Shown here: positions 25,664-34,374 of the stretch, one piece after another
How the letters are laid out: each line of letters starts with the position of its first letter
Position numbering within the stretch: position 1 is the stretch's first letter
NCBI GenBank assembly: GCA_022843805.1
Contig: JALHMY010000088.1
Coordinates: 1-42,376 of the forward strand
DNA: 42,376 nucleotides
Reading direction: 5' to 3'
Origin: Fuerstiella sp.
Lineage (GTDB): Bacteria; Planctomycetota; Planctomycetia; Planctomycetales; Planctomycetaceae
Notes under the pieces: model-generated
Told to the model about the DNA's origin: nothing
Database searches by the model: none
Seen by the model: the letters and a program-made list of their open reading frames with translations, nothing else
Made by a program: the position numbers and the translations under genes

Positions 25664-27370
25664 ATGGCACAGCGAAAGCTTGGACAAATTCTGATTGATC
25701 TGGGTCACATCAATGATGACCAGTTGTGGGATATTCTGGAGGAACAGAAGCAGAGTCCCGGGCAGGTCATCGGCCAGGTCGCAGTCCGCATGGGATTTGT
25801 GACTCAGGCACAGGTCACCGAAGCTCTTGCCGAACAGTGGGGGATGCCGGTCGTCAATCTGGAAGAGACGACCGTCGCTCCAAACGTGCTGGAACTTGTT
25901 CCTCAGACGATGGCCGAAATCTACAAGATCATGCCAGTCTCTCTGAAGAACAATGTGCTGACCGTCGCGATGGCGGAACCGCAGAATGTGGCTTCTCTGG
26001 ATGACCTTCGAAACTTTCTGAATCTGGAGATTCGTGGAGCTGTTTCCAATCTGCCGGATGTCGAAGCGGCAATTGCCCGCTACTACGCCGATCGGGCCGA
26101 GAGTATCGAAGACGTTATTCAGGAACTCTCGACCGACGAAGATGCGGAAAAGAAGGTCCGTGGATATGACCTGGCATCTGCTGACGAAATGTCGGATTCA
26201 GCGCCCATTAAAAAGCTGCTGAACATGGTGATGCTGCTGGCCATTCGTGACCAGGCGAGCGACATTCATCTCGAACCGTTCGAAGATGAATTTAAGATTC
26301 GTGTTCGAGCGGACGGTGTTCTGTTTGAGATGGTTCCTCCTCCGCGACATCTGGCGAATGCCATTGTGTCGCGAGTAAAAGTAATGGCCAATCTTGATAT
26401 TGCGGAACGCCGACTTCCGCAGGACGGACGTATCGAACTGAACGTGGGAGGAAACTCGGTCGACCTTCGGGTTTCCGTGCTTCCAACACTGTTCGGTGAA
26501 GCGGTGGTCATGCGAATTCTGGACAGAACCGTGGTGGCTCTGGACCTGAACAAAATCGGGATGGATGCGGGAACGCTCAGCAAGTTCCGCTCGGTGATTA
26601 CTCGTCCTAACGGCATTGTTCTGGTGACCGGACCGACGGGAAGCGGAAAGACAACCACGCTGTATTCAGCGTTGAATGAACTCAACGATATCGGTACCAA
26701 GATCATCACGAGTGAAGACCCGATTGAATACGACATTGAGGGGATCATTCAGGTTCCGGTAAATCCGGACGTGGGCGTAACGTTTGCGAACGTGCTTCGA
26801 GCGATTCTGCGACATGATCCGGACAAGATTCTGGTGGGCGAAATTCGAGACTATGAAACGGCGGAAATTGCCGTTCAGAGTGCTCTGACCGGCCACCTTG
26901 TTTTCAGCACCCTGCATACCAACGACGCTCCGAGTGCGATCACTCGACTGCGCGACATGGGTGTGCCGGCGTTCCTGATTACCGCGACGGTGGAAGCCAT
27001 TCTGGCACAGCGGCTGGTGCGGCGAATTTGTACAGAATGCCGCTCGCAGTTCGAGCCGTCGGATGAACTGCTGATGGAGCTTCAGCTGCCGCTGAAGACG
27101 GCCCGCAAGTACAAGTTCTACTACGGCAAAGGCTGTGCTCGCTGCAACAACGCGGGCTACAAGGGCCGTATTGGGATTTATGAACTGCTGCTGGTGACGG
27201 ACGAAATTCGCGATGCCGTGGCGGCAGAAGCGTCCGGAGATGACATACGAGACCTCGCCCGCTCACAGGGAATGACAACACTGCGGGAAGCTGGCCTTAA
27301 ACTGATTTTTGACGGATTAACAACGATCGATGAGATTGTGCGTGAAACCGTGATGGAAGACGTGGATTAG
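25664..27370 (+). CDS. GspE/PilB-type secretion ATPase, second copy (MshEN domain)
   Basis: The 568-residue ATPase has the same layout as the first copy: APIKKLLNMVMLLAIRDQ, ASDIHLEP, DIAERRLPQDGRI, Walker A GPTGSGKTT (323-331), Asp box ITSEDPIEY, Walker B ILVGEIRD and zinc Cys pairs CTEC and CARC. The N-terminus starts KLGQILIDLGHIN and continues to LEEQ with the exact 24-residue spacing of the MshEN c-di-GMP-binding motif. A second 24-residue block, ending in VTEALAEQ, follows. The leading Arg of each motif is replaced (Lys, Val), so nucleotide binding is uncertain. It is followed after 338 bases by the platform protein gene. Likely role: powering fibre or pseudopilus extension, alternating with or replacing the first copy. 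Confidence 0.93.
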   Translation: MAQRKLGQILIDLGHINDDQLWDILEEQKQSPGQVIGQVAVRMGFVTQAQVTEALAEQWGMPVVNLEETTVAPNVLELVPQTMAEIYKIMPVSLKNNVLTVAMAEPQNVASLDDLRNFLNLEIRGAVSNLPDVEAAIARYYADRAESIEDVIQELSTDEDAEKKVRGYDLASADEMSDSAPIKKLLNMVMLLAIRDQASDIHLEPFEDEFKIRVRADGVLFEMVPPPRHLANAIVSRVKVMANLDIAERRLPQDGRIELNVGGNSVDLRVSVLPTLFGEAVVMRILDRTVVALDLNKIGMDAGTLSKFRSVITRPNGIVLVTGPTGSGKTTTLYSALNELNDIGTKIITSEDPIEYDIEGIIQVPVNPDVGVTFANVLRAILRHDPDKILVGEIRDYETAEIAVQSALTGHLVFSTLHTNDAPSAITRLRDMGVPAFLITATVEAILAQRLVRRICTECRSQFEPSDELLMELQLPLKTARKYKFYYGKGCARCNNAGYKGRIGIYELLLVTDEIRDAVAAEASGDDIRDLARSQGMTTLREAGLKLIFDGLTTIDEIVRETVMEDVD

Positions 27371-27708
27371 CGTGCGGGTGAGTAGTTTTACCCATCCGCG
27401 ATTTGGTTAAAAGCGATTGCTGAAAAATGGAGTCAGGAGTGATCAACGCGAAGTTTGCTCGATTCTGCTGAAGCAAAACAAGACAGCAGGCGGATTCACC
27501 AGTCGAGACATCCCTTCGAATCGCGATAAACTCTTGCATTAAAACACTTTACGGTATTTAAATAAACTTCGGTACATGCTTTGCTACATGGTTCATTAGT
27601 GCAGCACTTACATTCATCAGGAATGTGAACTGTGCGAAGTTCCGAGTGGCAGGCCTTAGGTCAGAACATGGGTTCTGACGGTCACCGGAGCTTCATGGAG
27701 AAGACGGC
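27371..27708 (+). promoter_or_regulatory. Intergenic region with a possible promoter before the platform gene
   Basis: GCGGGT with ACCC and CCGC forms a weak hairpin directly after the ATPase stop (27374-27399). TTGCAT (27534-27539) followed after 17 bases by TTTAAA (27557-27562) is a possible promoter. A dyad ACATTC-ATCAG-GAATGT lies near 27611-27627 and may be an operator or hairpin. These are pattern matches only and no gene is recognised here. Confidence 0.3.
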
Positions 27709-28950
27709 ATGCCAACCTTCACATACGAAGCCATGGACAGCGCGGGCCTTGAGGTGAAAGACACCATCGAGGCGCCTTCGGAAGCTGAAGCCCAGACGAT
27801 GATTCGTGAGAAGGGCTTTTATGTTACGAAGATTCGCGAGAAGGAGCGAAAGAAAAAGGCGGCCGTCGTCAAAAAGAAGGGCGGTAAGAAGGAAGGCAAG
27901 ACGTTCACGATGGGCGGCGTGAAGCCGAAACTGTTGTGCACGTTCACTCGCCAGCTTTCAACTCTGCAGGACGCCGGACTTCCGGTACTTCGCAGTCTGC
28001 GAATTCTGGAAGGGCAGAGTAAGCCGGGAGCATTGCGAAATGCTCTGATCGATGTGATCGAAGATATTGAGGGCGGTAACACGCTGTCGGAGGCGATGGC
28101 CAAGCAGCCGAAGGCGTTCGATAACTTGTATGTGAACATGGTGCGAGCCGGGGAGGCCGGCGGTGCTCTTGAAGTGATTTTGCAGCGACTTGCCGAGTTC
28201 AAGGAGAAGGCTCAGTCGCTGAAGCGAAAGATTGTGGGTGCGATGATCTATCCCGCGGCCGTAATTACGGTGGCCGTGGGGATCGTGTCATTCATCATGA
28301 TTTTCATCATCCCGAAGTTTAAGAAGATCTTTGAAGACTTTGATACAGATCTTCCGGCGATGACGGTGATGCTGATCGATATGAGCGACTGGCTTCTGAA
28401 CTACTGGTACTTCCTGTTCGTGGGGCCGATCAGTTTTTACATCTTTATCAAGATTGTGAAGAAGAACAAAACGGGAGCGTACGTGGTCGACTGGCTCTCG
28501 CTGCGCATACCGCTGATAGGAAAGATCTTACATATTGGAACGATTGCTCGAGTGACCAGAACACTGGGAACTCTGATTTCGTCGGGCGTGCCGATTCTGG
28601 AGGGTTTGATTATTTCCAGAGATACGGCAGGCAATGCGGTGTTTGTTCGAGCCTTTGACAATATTTACTCGGCAATTCGCGAAGGGGAAACCATCGCAGT
28701 GCCGCTGAAGGAATCCAGGATCGTCGATGACCTGGTTGTGAACATGGTGGACGTGGGTGAAGAAACGGGAGCACTGGACGACATGCTCTACAAAGTTGCC
28801 GACGTCTATGACGAAGAAGTGGAAGTTCGAGTGGAAAGTCTGGTGAGTCTGCTCGAACCGATCATGGTTGTGGTTCTGGGTTTGATCGTCGGTTTTATCG
28901 TGATCGCTCTGTTTCTGCCGCTGATCAAGCTGCTGAATGACCTGTCGTAA
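27709..28950 (+). CDS. GspF/PilC-type inner-membrane platform protein
   Basis: The 413-residue protein is the polytopic membrane platform on which assembly ATPases act. It begins MPTFTYEAMDSAG, the usual GspF/PilC start, followed by a Lys-rich basic stretch (residues about 45-65, KERKKKAAVVKKKGGKKEGK). Two repeated GspF domains follow: the first has FTRQLSTLQDAGLPVLRSL and NMVRAGEAGGALEVIL, the second has RVTRTLGTLISSGVPILEGL and MVDVGEETGALDDML. Membrane helices lie near 180-200, 225-250 and 385-407 (IMVVVLGLIVGFIVIALFLP). Length and topology are normal. It is the expected partner of both GspE copies and of PilT and precedes the pseudopilin genes. Confidence 0.93.
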   Translation: MPTFTYEAMDSAGLEVKDTIEAPSEAEAQTMIREKGFYVTKIREKERKKKAAVVKKKGGKKEGKTFTMGGVKPKLLCTFTRQLSTLQDAGLPVLRSLRILEGQSKPGALRNALIDVIEDIEGGNTLSEAMAKQPKAFDNLYVNMVRAGEAGGALEVILQRLAEFKEKAQSLKRKIVGAMIYPAAVITVAVGIVSFIMIFIIPKFKKIFEDFDTDLPAMTVMLIDMSDWLLNYWYFLFVGPISFYIFIKIVKKNKTGAYVVDWLSLRIPLIGKILHIGTIARVTRTLGTLISSGVPILEGLIISRDTAGNAVFVRAFDNIYSAIREGETIAVPLKESRIVDDLVVNMVDVGEETGALDDMLYKVADVYDEEVEVRVESLVSLLEPIMVVVLGLIVGFIVIALFLPLIKLLNDLS

Positions 28951-29078
28951 GCTACACGGCTGTCGATGGCTGACCGATTCAGCACTCATGAGTTTAGAAC
29001 TTGAGATTTGAGAATTGGGGCTGGCTGACTGCTGGCTGATGAATGCAAATTGTCTTCTGCCAATCAGGTGATTCGACC

Positions 29079-29987
29079 ATGAAACGTGCGTCAACAACTC
29101 GACAGTCGATGGATCAGCGACGCGGCTTTACTCTGATTGAGCTTATGGTGGTGATCGTGATCATCGGAATTCTGATGGCCCTGATCCTGCCTGCACTGGC
29201 GTCCGTGCGTCGGAATGCACTGAGGGCTCAGGTGACGGCTGAGATTCGACAAATGGATCAGGCCATTGCTTCGTTCAAAAGTGCTTATGGAGTGGAACCG
29301 CCATCGAGTCTCTATATTCCGGCGATTGGTGATCCCTGGGATTCGGTGACCCGCGGCAAAATTCGTTCGATCTGGCCACAGTTTAACTTTGATCAGAACG
29401 GCGGATTGAATAATGGGACCACGGCCTATCACCTGAATGGCGCCGAATGTCTTGTCTTCTTCCTCTGTGGCTTGGGCAATGGGAATATTGACTCCCCTAC
29501 ATTAGTCGGTTTTTCAAAGAACCCTCGCACTCCATGGGCAACAGCGGGTGAGAACCGTGAAGGTCCCTACTTTGAATATGATCCGGGCCGGATTGTGGAT
29601 GTGGATGGGGACACCGTTTTTGAATACGCTGATCCGCTTCCTGATCAGCGAACTCCCTATCTGTTCCTCAGCAGTCAGGGTAAGGGTTATAACAAGGAAA
29701 ATGCTGGTGGCACGGTGTTGGCGGAGCAGGATGATTTCGATGTGCATGGCGGTCCGGCGAACCCTCTGGACATGAGGGCCATCTATGTGAAAAACACTCG
29801 ACCAGGCCCTCCAGTGACTCCTGGCGATCCAATTCAACCGAGTGGTTACCAGATCATTTCGCCAGGTGAGGATGCCTTGTATGGTGAAGGTGGAGTTTAC
29901 ACCGATGGGTCTGAACTGACCGGTACACCTCGAGGTGTTGAAGCAGATAATATTACCAACTTTTCAAATGGCATCCTGCGACCTTAA
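29079..29987 (+). CDS. Major pseudopilin-like prepilin (GspG-like)
   Basis: The 302-residue prepilin has leader MKRASTTRQSMDQRRG, cleavage before FTLIELMVVIVIIGILMALI, and Glu at +5. ATG 29079 is chosen because AGGTGA lies 7 bases upstream and the leader is then 16 residues. The N-terminal helix ends in ALRAQVTAEIRQMDQAIASF, the GspG-like region. The globular domain (residues about 60-302) is larger than a normal GspG (about 140 residues) and contains DPWDSVTRG. The end has YLFLSSQGKGYNKEN and PSGYQIISPGEDALYGEGG, resembling the SxGxDG part of GspG. It is the first pseudopilin after the platform, where gspG is found in classical gsp operons. Confidence 0.88.
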   Translation: MKRASTTRQSMDQRRGFTLIELMVVIVIIGILMALILPALASVRRNALRAQVTAEIRQMDQAIASFKSAYGVEPPSSLYIPAIGDPWDSVTRGKIRSIWPQFNFDQNGGLNNGTTAYHLNGAECLVFFLCGLGNGNIDSPTLVGFSKNPRTPWATAGENREGPYFEYDPGRIVDVDGDTVFEYADPLPDQRTPYLFLSSQGKGYNKENAGGTVLAEQDDFDVHGGPANPLDMRAIYVKNTRPGPPVTPGDPIQPSGYQIISPGEDALYGEGGVYTDGSELTGTPRGVEADNITNFSNGILRP

Positions 29988-30181
29988 GAAGTCCCATGGG
30001 GCGGTGGCCATTGGGAATTGATGAGAACGAAGTTTTCAGCGTCGTTTTGTTGCTGGTTCCCTTTCTTCATGACTGCGAGTGGAAAATGAAACGTGAGCTT
30101 TTCCTGCAGTCTGATTCCGGGGTCGTTAAGGGGCAGCAACTGTCCAATAGTCCGCAACTGGTTTCTGTCAGGCCTGCAGCA

Positions 30182-31549
30182 ATGAATCCATGGCGACCAT
30201 CTCGCTGGCTGTCGTATCAAAGTGACCGGAAGGGATTTACCCTGATCGAGCTTCTGGTCGTCATTACGATTATTGCAATCATGATGGGCCTGTCGTTCTC
30301 GGTATTGTATGGTCTGACGGATCAGGCAAAGGAAGAAGCCGCCAACGCGACGATCCGCAAAGTGAATGCGTTACTGGAACAGAGGATTGAGTCCTTTGAT
30401 CGAGCGTTCAAGGGAACTCGCAAGCAGTCGTACATTAACGCAACCAACGGTTTGCTCGCCGACCCGAATAACGACGGAAACACCAACGACAGGATTGTTG
30501 GAGTACGAGAAGAAGTCGTTGAAGTTCTGGCGAAGAAAGCCGCCTTTCGATTCGAATTTCCTCAGCGAATGGTGGAATTGTTGCTGAGCCCATCCACCGA
30601 CGACACGAACTCCAACGGTCTGCCCGATACGATTGAAGTCCGCGTTGCCATTCCTGCAGCTCGCCAGTTTCTGGTCGCTGCCGATGCCGCCTCGGCCACA
30701 CCGACTGCGAATTATTCACCATCCCCAACAGAAATTTCTGATTTGGCGACGGCTCGCTGGGCGGGTGGTTCCAGCACAGCTGTTGTTGGGGGAGCGTCCA
30801 AAACGTTTACGTTCACGGGACATAATGGAGTGACAGAAAGCTCTGAGCTGCTGCACTACATGCTGATTAACTCGGGGTCATTTGGATCCTCATCAGTGGA
30901 TTCCGATCGGTTCACAAATGACGAAGTGGTTGATACGGATAATGACGGGCTTCCGGAGTTCATTGATGCCTGGCAGCAGCCACTGCGTTTTTATCGCTGG
31001 CCAACCCGCATGATGGATCCTTTTGCTCCGTCACCGTTTTTGCCGGATCTGAATGATTCCAATGATCCGACAGACGTGATCATTGTGGATGGGGGAGCAC
31101 CTGTGGGGCAGCGTGCTGTGTCACAGGCCGAACGCGATGTTGCGAGTCTGCTGTTTAAGAGTCTGCCTCCGATACCGCAGCAGTTACCCGGATCTGCACT
31201 GCCTCGGGATCTTCTGCTGACCGATCCGGATGATCCGGTGGGCCGACTTTACTCCGAACTGGAACGGTTGAATGGTTCCAATGGTGCCAGTCCGTTTTCA
31301 GCGGAGTACAACGAAACGAAATATCACACGCCGGATACGTATCATGCTCCTCTGATTCTGTCAGCTGGCCCGGATGGTCGTTTGGGCCTGAGAGAACCGC
31401 TTGATGTGAATCCAGGGTCCGGCATCTTTGGTAATCTTGCTCAGTACGAAGGCACAACGGTGTCAGCACCGGCTCCAACGGTGAGCGTGATCGACAGTCT
31501 GACGGATAATATCTCCAATCTTAACCGCCGTTCGGGAGGGAGAAAGTAA
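30182..31549 (+). CDS. Large pseudopilin-like prepilin, second (GspG/H-like N-terminus)
   Basis: The frame is open from 29996, but ATG 30182 gives a normal 18-residue leader (MNPWRPSRWLSYQSDRKG), cleavage before FTLIELLVVITIIAIMMGLS with Glu at +5, and a 455-residue protein; ATG 30086 is a possible longer start. Shine-Dalgarno match is weak. The globular domain is much larger than usual. It contains Asp/Asn-Gly loops: DPNNDGNTNDR (94-104), DDTNSNGLPDTIEV (140-153) and DTDNDGLPEFIDAW (251-264), reminiscent of calcium-binding thrombospondin type 3-like loops. The end has ILSAGPDGRLGLREPLD. It overlaps the next gene by one base (TAATG), so translation is coupled. Confidence 0.82.
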   Translation: MNPWRPSRWLSYQSDRKGFTLIELLVVITIIAIMMGLSFSVLYGLTDQAKEEAANATIRKVNALLEQRIESFDRAFKGTRKQSYINATNGLLADPNNDGNTNDRIVGVREEVVEVLAKKAAFRFEFPQRMVELLLSPSTDDTNSNGLPDTIEVRVAIPAARQFLVAADAASATPTANYSPSPTEISDLATARWAGGSSTAVVGGASKTFTFTGHNGVTESSELLHYMLINSGSFGSSSVDSDRFTNDEVVDTDNDGLPEFIDAWQQPLRFYRWPTRMMDPFAPSPFLPDLNDSNDPTDVIIVDGGAPVGQRAVSQAERDVASLLFKSLPPIPQQLPGSALPRDLLLTDPDDPVGRLYSELERLNGSNGASPFSAEYNETKYHTPDTYHAPLILSAGPDGRLGLREPLDVNPGSGIFGNLAQYEGTTVSAPAPTVSVIDSLTDNISNLNRRSGGRK

Positions 31550-32835
31550 TGCGTTGCCCTTCCGGAAGTGCTTCGAAACGGTTGTCGTCTCGTGCCGGTT
31601 ACACGCTGGTCGAGCTGCTGATTGTGATCAGCATCATCGTGATCCTGCTGGCCATGACGGCAGCAGCCGTGAACTTTAACCGCGATGCAGAACGTGTGCG
31701 TGGTGGTGCGTTGCAGGTGCAGTCGTTTCTGGCAGGAGCACGTGACCGCGCGATCTATGCAAAGGAAGCTCGCGGTGTGCGATTCTTCCTGGATTCCGAA
31801 AACAACCGGGCTGTGACGTCGATGGTCTACATCGATCCGGCGGAGCTGTGGAGTGACGGCGTTATTCAGCTGCAGCGGATGGACAGTGAAAGCAATTTTC
31901 AGGGTGACGGTACCACCAACACGACGGCAGACGTTGACAATGATGGCAATGTCGAAACTTACGGCTACAACATTGTGGTGGTCGCGGGAAGTGGTACTGG
32001 CTGGTGGGAACTGAAACGCCGGGGTTTATTGTTCGATGGGATGAGAATTCGAATTCCCAAAGGACCTACCGGCAACTGGTATCCGATTAACACGGCACTG
32101 ATAAGAGTTTCGGCTGGTCCGACGTCAGTACAAAAGCTGCTGCTGACAATCCCTTATCGGGATCCGGGTGACACTCCAAAAGAAGTTGCCAAGGCATTCG
32201 ATAGCGGCGGTCCGGAAAATTATGAACTGGAACTGCCACCTCGTATCCTTCCAATGAGCCCCGTGGTTCTGCCTCAGGGGACGGTGATTGACCTGGATGG
32301 TTCTCGCGTGCCTGATGGGTGGCGCCCCAGTATCCCAGTCGCCGGTGTTCAGGGGTCAGGAAATTTGCAGTATTCGCAGTTTATGGACATCGTGTTCTCG
32401 CCGCGAGGCAATGTGATTGGCTCAGCGGCTTCAGCGGGTGTCATTCATTTCTATGTGTGTGACAATACTGATTCGCTGGTCATCAAGGAAGAGTTTACAA
32501 AATCGCTGGCGTCAGATCCGGCTGCTCCGGCATCGCCACCAGTGCTTCGTTTTGCCCCCAGCGGTCAGGATCTTCCAATCGGACAGGTTTATACCTTCAA
32601 TAAGGGTATTCGCAGCGTGGCCTTTATTCCGGCCGATGAAATCAGCACGAATTCAGTGGTCTGGCTGCCGGGATACAGTGACAAGGCCTACCGGGTTCGA
32701 GACCGTCGACTGGTAACTGTGTTTACTCAGACGGGTGGCATTTCGGTCCATCCCATTGATGCGACGGATTCAGATTTGAACGGTCTGGCAGAACAGCCAT
32801 ATTACTTTGCAGAGACCGGGGAGACGGCAAACTAA
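31549..32835 (+). CDS. GspH/FimT-like pseudopilin
   Basis: The 428-residue prepilin has leader MRCPSGSASKRLSSRAG, cleavage before YTLVELLIVISIIVILLAMT and Glu at +5. The GspH-like feature is the early segment RVRGGALQVQSFLAGARDRAI, as in GspH/FimT proteins that are normally about 170 residues. The globular part includes DVDNDGNVETYG (128-139), another acidic Gly loop. The C-terminal half has VVLPQGTVIDLDGSRVPDGW and FSPRGNVIG. Its start overlaps the stop of the preceding gene (TAATG), with GGGAGG upstream. It overlaps the following gene the same way. In the classical gsp operon the H gene follows G, as here. Confidence 0.87.
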   Translation: MRCPSGSASKRLSSRAGYTLVELLIVISIIVILLAMTAAAVNFNRDAERVRGGALQVQSFLAGARDRAIYAKEARGVRFFLDSENNRAVTSMVYIDPAELWSDGVIQLQRMDSESNFQGDGTTNTTADVDNDGNVETYGYNIVVVAGSGTGWWELKRRGLLFDGMRIRIPKGPTGNWYPINTALIRVSAGPTSVQKLLLTIPYRDPGDTPKEVAKAFDSGGPENYELELPPRILPMSPVVLPQGTVIDLDGSRVPDGWRPSIPVAGVQGSGNLQYSQFMDIVFSPRGNVIGSAASAGVIHFYVCDNTDSLVIKEEFTKSLASDPAAPASPPVLRFAPSGQDLPIGQVYTFNKGIRSVAFIPADEISTNSVVWLPGYSDKAYRVRDRRLVTVFTQTGGISVHPIDATDSDLNGLAEQPYYFAETGETAN

Positions 32836-34331
32836 TGAAGTGTGCAACCCCCAAAATGAATTTTACTGAATTCCGAATGCCGACTGATGTCCGATCTTCA
32901 CGACGCGGTGTGACTCTGACTGAAGTGCTGATGTCTCTGATGATCATGAGCATCGGTGTCTCGGCGGTCGCCGTGTTGTTTCCGATCTCGGTATTGCGTT
33001 CCGTTCAGGCAACCCAGCTGACGAATTCTGCAATCCTGAAATACAACGCGGAAGCGCTGCTTCGGATGAGAAGCTCCATGGTGTTCGATCCGGACGGAGA
33101 TGGGAATCTCAGAGAGCACGTGGGACGTGCCGTTGAGAGCCGCTATATCATTGATCCGGTTGGTTATTATGCGATGACGGAAGCCGGTGGATCCTACATG
33201 GCAAACCCGACATGGCCTGGCGACCCTGCCCAGACACGCGGGTTTGCGGACTGGGTTGGCAATATCGACGATGACAATGATCCGCTGACTCCTCCAATAG
33301 GCTTTGTTGGCTTGCCCCGATATGACGGTGGACTGCGAACCGGAACTCGATCTGGCGCATTACCTCAGGGGTTACGGCCTGATGCCAATACGTTTCCTGA
33401 AGAGAACCGTTCATTGCAGATGCTGGCGGCAACGATTTCCAAACTGGGTGACGGATGGACAACAGTCCTGGACACTTATGCCGAAGGATTCTTTCTGGCT
33501 GATGGTTCGAATTCCGCTGCTCCGGCAGGAGGAGCCGGCGTGGTGGGAGTTGTTCTGCCTCAGGATGTCGATCTCAGCGACATACTGGACAGCCGCTCAA
33601 ACGTTCCCGTCAGTGGTGGCGTTCAGCTGATCGCCGATCCGGAGACAACCCGCATCGTGGTCTTTTCAATCGATGGGAAATCGAGCATCTCTCTGCCCGT
33701 GACGGCCGTGGACAATTCGACGAAGGGTGTTCTGTGGAGTGAAGATCTGAACTTCAACGGGACTTTGGATGCTGGCGAAGATCTGAGCATGAACGGCTCA
33801 ATGGATCGTCGGCCTCTTCCTCTGGAGCTGATCGACTTTACGATGGCAACCCCCGCGTTTCAGGTAGGACGCGTTGTGATTCAGACGAATCGCACACATG
33901 ACTTTAACTGGCTGCTGACCGTTCGCCGCTCACCGGATGGAGAAGTTCGCGGGGTGGATGTTGTCGTGATGTTTAACAAGAACGTTTCGCCCGATGAGGA
34001 GCGACTGTTCCCGGCCAGCTTCAATCCTGCGGTGAATCCGTTTCGAATCAATGTCCTGCAGAGCGGTGGATTTCTGGCCAACGGAGACGCAGCGGAACCG
34101 TTCATCAAACGTGGTGGTTACATGCTGGATATAGAAAATGCTCGCTGGTACCGCATCAGGGATTACTCAGCGGAGTCTGCAGTGACGGTCGGTGCCACGA
34201 CCGGGCCTGGATTCATCGTAACGGTAGAATCGCCTGTCATCGAAGCTTCAGTTTCCGGAATGGCCATGTTTCTGCCAGGCATTGTGGATGTGTATCCGAT
34301 GGGTTCGATGCCTCTGCCAAATAATCTTTAA
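32835..34331 (+). CDS. PilV/GspI-like pseudopilin
   Basis: The 498-residue prepilin has an unusually long leader of 24 residues ending in SRRG, cleavage before VTLTEVLMSLMIMSIGVSAV and Glu at +5. The pattern fits PilV/GspI-like minor pseudopilins. Its start overlaps the stop of the preceding gene in TAATG. Globular-domain loops include DPDGDGNLREH (85-95) and DLNFNGTLDAGEDLSMNG (from 304), EF-hand-like Asp/Asn-Gly patterns. VMFNKNVSPDEERLFPAS is also visible. It is about four times longer than a typical GspI. No known domain was recognised beyond the prepilin helix. It occupies the I position in the gsp-like order. Confidence 0.83.
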   Translation: MKCATPKMNFTEFRMPTDVRSSRRGVTLTEVLMSLMIMSIGVSAVAVLFPISVLRSVQATQLTNSAILKYNAEALLRMRSSMVFDPDGDGNLREHVGRAVESRYIIDPVGYYAMTEAGGSYMANPTWPGDPAQTRGFADWVGNIDDDNDPLTPPIGFVGLPRYDGGLRTGTRSGALPQGLRPDANTFPEENRSLQMLAATISKLGDGWTTVLDTYAEGFFLADGSNSAAPAGGAGVVGVVLPQDVDLSDILDSRSNVPVSGGVQLIADPETTRIVVFSIDGKSSISLPVTAVDNSTKGVLWSEDLNFNGTLDAGEDLSMNGSMDRRPLPLELIDFTMATPAFQVGRVVIQTNRTHDFNWLLTVRRSPDGEVRGVDVVVMFNKNVSPDEERLFPASFNPAVNPFRINVLQSGGFLANGDAAEPFIKRGGYMLDIENARWYRIRDYSAESAVTVGATTGPGFIVTVESPVIEASVSGMAMFLPGIVDVYPMGSMPLPNNL

Positions 34332-34374
34332 TTGAACAGGTTTTCGTTTCTGAGTGATCGGAACGAGGCATTTT

